From NCBI GenBank assembly GCA_902607625.1, contig CACLKR010000004.1, positions 1-64,000 of the forward strand: a stretch of 64,000 nucleotides of DNA, in the 5' to 3' direction. The translations under genes and the position numbers were made by a program. The DNA comes from an uncultured Pelagibacteraceae bacterium. Lineage in GTDB: Bacteria; Pseudomonadota; Alphaproteobacteria; Pelagibacterales; Pelagibacteraceae. This document shows positions 60,671-64,000 of this stretch, piece by piece (positions within the stretch are counted from its first letter, which is position 1; each line of letters starts with the position of its first letter). Under the pieces are notes generated by a model. The model saw only the letters and a program-made list of their open reading frames with translations, was not told where the DNA came from and made no database searches.

Positions 60671-61589
60671 AATAATTGCAATTCAGGGAGATCCTTTAAA
60701 TACACTAAACAGAACGACCGATACAACTATATTATTAGCGTTAGAAGCTCAAAAAAGAGGATATAAAATTTATTATTACGAAACAAAAAATCTTACCTTT
60801 TTAAATGGAAAAATTGTCTCCTCTTGCAAAGAAGTTGTTTTTTTTGAAAAAAAGAAAAGGTTTTATTCCATTAAAAATTTGAAAACAATAGATCTTTCGA
60901 AAGTTAATTTTATATTAATGAGGCAGAATCCTCCTTTTAATATGGATTATATTACCGCAACATTTTTACTTGAAAAAATATCAAAAAAAACACGCATAAT
61001 TAACGATCCTGTTTCTGTAAGGAACATGCCTGAAAAACTCCATTCAATGGAATTTTTAAAACTGATGCCAGCTACAATATTTACAAAAGATATTGATGAA
61101 ATTGATAAATTTATGAAAAAACATAAAGAAATTGTTATTAAGCCTACCCATGGCTATGGAGGAAAAAATATTATTTTTTTAAATAAGAAATTAAAAAGGA
61201 GCAAAATTTTAAATTATATAAATCGGCACGACCAAGTAATGGTTCAAAAATTTCTTCCAAAAATTAAGTTAGGAGATAAACGAGTTTTTGTGATTGGAGG
61301 AGTTATTAAAGGTGTTATTAAAAGAGTTCCTAAGCGCGGCTCAATAATTAGCAATATAGGGCAGGGGGGAATTCCCAAGAAAACTACTTTAACAAGACAA
61401 GAACTAAAAATTACAAAAATTGTAGCAAAAAATCTTAAGAAAAATAAAATAGTTTTTGCAGGGATAGATTTGATTGCTGGTTATCTAACTGGAGATATTA
61501 ATATAACTTCCCCAACAGGCTTAAAAAACTACAAAGATATTTCAGGCGTAAACCTTGCGGTTGACTTTTGGAATTATTTAGAAAATTAA
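60657..61589 (+). CDS. gshB: Glutathione synthetase
   Basis: ATP-grasp ligase adding glycine to gamma-glutamylcysteine. The 310-residue product has the N-terminal [31 protein letters not shown] region, [22 protein letters not shown] (about 89-110), [27 protein letters not shown] (about 158-170) and [11 protein letters not shown], then [23 protein letters not shown]. It ends convergent with fhs, overlapping it by 4 bp. Confidence 0.95.
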   Translation: MKKNKIIAIQGDPLNTLNRTTDTTILLALEAQKRGYKIYYYETKNLTFLNGKIVSSCKEVVFFEKKKRFYSIKNLKTIDLSKVNFILMRQNPPFNMDYITATFLLEKISKKTRIINDPVSVRNMPEKLHSMEFLKLMPATIFTKDIDEIDKFMKKHKEIVIKPTHGYGGKNIIFLNKKLKRSKILNYINRHDQVMVQKFLPKIKLGDKRVFVIGGVIKGVIKRVPKRGSIISNIGQGGIPKKTTLTRQELKITKIVAKNLKKNKIVFAGIDLIAGYLTGDINITSPTGLKNYKDISGVNLAVDFWNYLEN

Positions 61590-63271
61590 AATAAACCTTC
61601 TATTTCACCTTTATTATTTAACTTAATGGAATTTGCGGCTGGTACTCTTGGTAGTCCGGGCATTGTCATAATGGATCCACAAATCACAACTATAAATTCT
61701 GCGCCACTTGAGAGTTTAATCTCTCTAACAGGTAAGACGTGACCTGATGGAGCTCCTTTTAAATTGGGATCCGTAGAGAAACTATACTGAGTTTTAGCTA
61801 TACAAATAGGCAGTTTACCAAATCCGTCATCTTGCATTTTTTTTAGTTGATCTCTAATTTTTGTATCAGCCACTACTTCGCTTGCTCCGTATATTTCTTG
61901 TGCAATAATTTCTATTTTATTCCAAAGATTAATATCATTTGAATACAAAAGTTTAAAATTTTCCTTTTTTGATTTTTTACAAAGCTCCAATACATGATTT
62001 GCAAGTTCTTTGGTTCCCACTCCACCTTTGGCCCAATGCATACAGAGATTTGCTTTTACGCCAAGTTTTGAGCAATAATCTTGAATGATTTTAACTTCTT
62101 GATCAGAGTCAGTAATAAAATGATTAATTGCCACTGTAACTTCTAAACCAAATTTTTTAATATTTTTGATATGTCGTTCAAGATTAGGCAAACCTTTTTT
62201 AAGTGCATCAACATTTTCTTTTTTTAAATTATCTTTTTTTACGCCTCCATGCATTTTCAATGCTCTAATTGTAGCAACAACGACAACACAATCCGGTTGA
62301 ATATTTGCTTTACGACATTTAATATTTAAAAATTTTTCAGCACCAAGATCAGCTCCAAATCCCGCTTCTGTCACAACATAATCAGATAATTTTAATGCTG
62401 CCTTTGTTGCAATGATTGAATTGCAACCATGAGCGATATTGCCAAATGGACCACCATGAATAATTGCAGGATTATTTTCAAGAGTTTGAGTAACATTGGG
62501 TTTAATGGCATCTCTTAACAATACTGTCATTGGACCATGAGCATTCAAATCTTTTGCATAGATTGGTTTTTTTTCTCTAGTATAAGCTACAGTAATATTT
62601 CCAATTTTTTCTTCGAGATCTTTTAAGTTATTGGATAAGCAGAAAATTGCCATGATCTCGGACGCGACGGTAATATCAAATCCATCTTCCCTAGGAAAAC
62701 CATTGGCTACACCACCAAGATTAATATTGATATGTCGGAGCGCGCGATCATTTAAATCGACCACTCGTCTCCATTCAATTCTTCTAACGTCAATATTTAA
62801 TTTGTTTCCCCAATAAATATGATTATCAATTAAAGCAGATAATAGATTATGAGCGGAGGTTATGGCATGAAAATCACCAGTGAAATGTAAATTAATTTGT
62901 TCCATAGGAACAACCTGTGCGTAGCCGCCTCCTGCAGCGCCACCCTTCATTCCAAAAGAAGGTCCAAGGCTTGGTTCTCTCAAGCATACGACAGTTTGTT
63001 TTCCAATTTTGTTTAGCCCATCACATAAACCGACGGAAGTTGTAGTTTTACCCTCACCAGCTGGGGTAGGAGTAATAGCTGAGACTAGAATTAAATTACT
63101 TTTTTTTTCTTTTAATTTATCGATATACTCCAAGTTTAATTTTGCAATATGGCGCCCAATAGGACTATAAGCAGAAGGTTCATCAGGAACACTAAGTTTT
63201 GCAAGCACATCTTTGATGGGTTTCATTTTTGAGGCTCTTGCAATTTCAATATCAGATTTTACACTACTCAT
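61586..63271 (-). CDS. fhs: Formate-tetrahydrofolate ligase
   Basis: ATP-dependent ligase producing 10-formyl-THF from formate, or in reverse making ATP from formyl-THF. The P-loop [16 protein letters not shown] is at about residues 67-82; [40 protein letters not shown] and the [16 protein letters not shown] segments follow. I start at the ATG at 63271 (561 residues), which has GGAG 5 bases before it; an in-frame ATG at 63289 is less well placed. It diverges from soxB; both act in folate-linked one-carbon metabolism. Confidence 0.96.
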   Translation of the reverse strand: MSSVKSDIEIARASKMKPIKDVLAKLSVPDEPSAYSPIGRHIAKLNLEYIDKLKEKKSNLILVSAITPTPAGEGKTTTSVGLCDGLNKIGKQTVVCLREPSLGPSFGMKGGAAGGGYAQVVPMEQINLHFTGDFHAITSAHNLLSALIDNHIYWGNKLNIDVRRIEWRRVVDLNDRALRHININLGGVANGFPREDGFDITVASEIMAIFCLSNNLKDLEEKIGNITVAYTREKKPIYAKDLNAHGPMTVLLRDAIKPNVTQTLENNPAIIHGGPFGNIAHGCNSIIATKAALKLSDYVVTEAGFGADLGAEKFLNIKCRKANIQPDCVVVVATIRALKMHGGVKKDNLKKENVDALKKGLPNLERHIKNIKKFGLEVTVAINHFITDSDQEVKIIQDYCSKLGVKANLCMHWAKGGVGTKELANHVLELCKKSKKENFKLLYSNDINLWNKIEIIAQEIYGASEVVADTKIRDQLKKMQDDGFGKLPICIAKTQYSFSTDPNLKGAPSGHVLPVREIKLSSGAEFIVVICGSIMTMPGLPRVPAANSIKLNNKGEIEGLF

Positions 63272-63369
63272 TGTGTCTCCTATATTCAAAAATATGCGTT
63301 ATGTATACATTATTTATAAGATCTATTACAAATAGAAAAATTTGGCGAGGTCATATAAGGTAAATCTCT
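63272..63369. promoter_or_regulatory. Divergent regulatory region between fhs and soxB
   Basis: This 98 bp spacer must contain the promoters of fhs (minus) and soxB (plus). On the plus strand TATAAG at 63315-63320 is a possible -10 element. The GGAG ribosome binding site of fhs lies at its left edge. I see no glycine or SAM riboswitch fold in it. Confidence 0.4.
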
Positions 63370-64000
63370 ATGCAAAGGTATTCTATATTCAGTTTAATAA
63401 AAAACGCTTTTAGCAATCATCAAAATTGGGATGTTGTCTGGAGAGATCCAGAACCAAAAAAAGAATATGATGTGGTAATCGTCGGTGGCGGAGGCCACGG
63501 ACTTGCTACCGCATACTACTTAGCTAAAGAACATAATATTACCAACGTTGCCATATTAGAAAAAGGCTGGATAGGAGGAGGTAATGTTGGAAGAAATACA
63601 ACGATACTTAGATCCAATTATATGTGGGATCCTAACGGTCTTTTTTATGAATATGGAATGAAACTTTGGGAAAATTTATCTCAAGAATTAAATTACAACG
63701 TTATGTATTCACCGAGAGGAATTATTAATCTTGCCCATTCAGATGCGCAATTAAACGCATATTCAAGAAGAGGAAATTCTATGAGATTAAATGGAATTGA
63801 TGCGGTGATGTTGGGTAGAGAAGAATTAAAAAAAATGATCCCATTTGCAGATTTTTCTACATCAGCACGATTTCCAATTTTTGGAGGTTTAATGCAACCT
63901 AGAGGAGGAACAGCAAGACACGATGCAGTAGCATGGGGATATGCAAGACAAGCAGATTCAATGGGAGTAGATATTATTCAACATTGCGAAGTTACGGGGT
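63370..64000 (+). CDS. soxB: Sarcosine oxidase beta subunit (N-terminal part)
   Basis: The frame opens at ATG 63370 and runs to the window edge, giving about 210 residues. It has the FAD-binding Rossmann motif VVIVGGGGHGLATAYYLA (about 35-52) and the WIGGGNVGRNTTILRSNY stretch (covalent-FMN region of heterotetrameric sarcosine oxidase), followed by YEYGMKLWENLSQELNYN and FGGLMQPRGGTARHDAV. The heterotetrameric enzyme oxidises sarcosine to glycine with transfer of the C1 unit to THF. The subunits DAG would follow downstream, outside the window. The divergent fhs would use the folate pool it feeds. Confidence 0.94.
   Translation, partial: MQRYSIFSLIKNAFSNHQNWDVVWRDPEPKKEYDVVIVGGGGHGLATAYYLAKEHNITNVAILEKGWIGGGNVGRNTTILRSNYMWDPNGLFYEYGMKLWENLSQELNYNVMYSPRGIINLAHSDAQLNAYSRRGNSMRLNGIDAVMLGREELKKMIPFADFSTSARFPIFGGLMQPRGGTARHDAVAWGYARQADSMGVDIIQHCEVTG

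Noticed and set aside
63272-63369. A glycine riboswitch upstream of soxB.
   Set aside because: The spacer is only 98 bp and lacks the GC-rich paired stems expected of that fold.

Overview
The window is a gene-dense, very AT-rich stretch of a small free-living alphaproteobacterial genome. Gene order (ftsA-lpxC-bamD-ligA, yebC-ruvC-tolQRAB-pal-cpoB-tilS-ftsH, glyQ-glyS-ppdK) and marker families (TrcR/DUF1013, RpoH, DUF4164-ZapA) are alphaproteobacterial. The extreme A+T content, spacers of a few bases, frequent start/stop overlaps, the fhs/sarcosine-oxidase pair and thiE plus thiD point to a SAR11 (Pelagibacterales)-like organism. The clade is inferred from style and context; no marker tree could be built.

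Layout. 1-4161: cell division and envelope genes (ftsA end, lpxC, bamD), then ligA. 4150-11172: pepP, a frameshifted uvrD/pcrA helicase, an AsmA-like protein, fumC and a small two-TM protein. 11260-13243: enoyl-CoA hydratase, CoA-binding protein, tRNA-Lys, a GNAT acetyltransferase and a doubtful small ORF. 13250-15180 is the one accessory region: cspA, several small hydrophobic or basic ORFs, and three degenerate copies of the 3' part of the initiator tRNA beside the intact tRNA-fMet. 15228-24018 (minus strand): rpsU (apparently with an ATT start), purE, trcR, rpmE, suhB, efp, thiE, and the central-carbon genes fba, pgk, gap and tkt. 24079-39924 (plus strand): zapA, folate, recombination, Tol-Pal, tilS, ftsH, folP, glmM, thiD, purA. 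39928-46129 (minus strand): rpoH, rluD, tRNA-Arg (plus strand), a surface-modification set (2OG oxygenase, GT17 glycosyltransferase, ABC-2 exporter) and tsaC. 46155-61589: isoprenoid genes (xseB-ispA-dxs, ispB), aroC, pdxH, an S49 peptidase, glyQS-ppdK and a glutathione operon (amidotransferase, gshA, gshB). 61586-64000: fhs, divergent from a sarcosine oxidase beta gene cut by the window end.

Together the genes cover lower glycolysis/gluconeogenesis (fba, gap, pgk, ppdK), the MEP pathway and prenyl chain synthesis, salvage-type thiamine synthesis, glutathione synthesis, and one-carbon oxidation in which sarcosine oxidase and formate-THF ligase meet at tetrahydrofolate. Several genes expected from conserved alphaproteobacterial order are missing from their usual places: ftsZ after ftsA, recN before ligA, ruvA/ruvB/ybgC before tolQ, purK beside purE. 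The ruvC slot holds a resolvase that looks phage-type. The most unusual features are the array of tRNA-fMet fragments with small ORFs between them, the twin perfect hairpins upstream of cspA, and rpsU without any ATG/GTG/TTG start.
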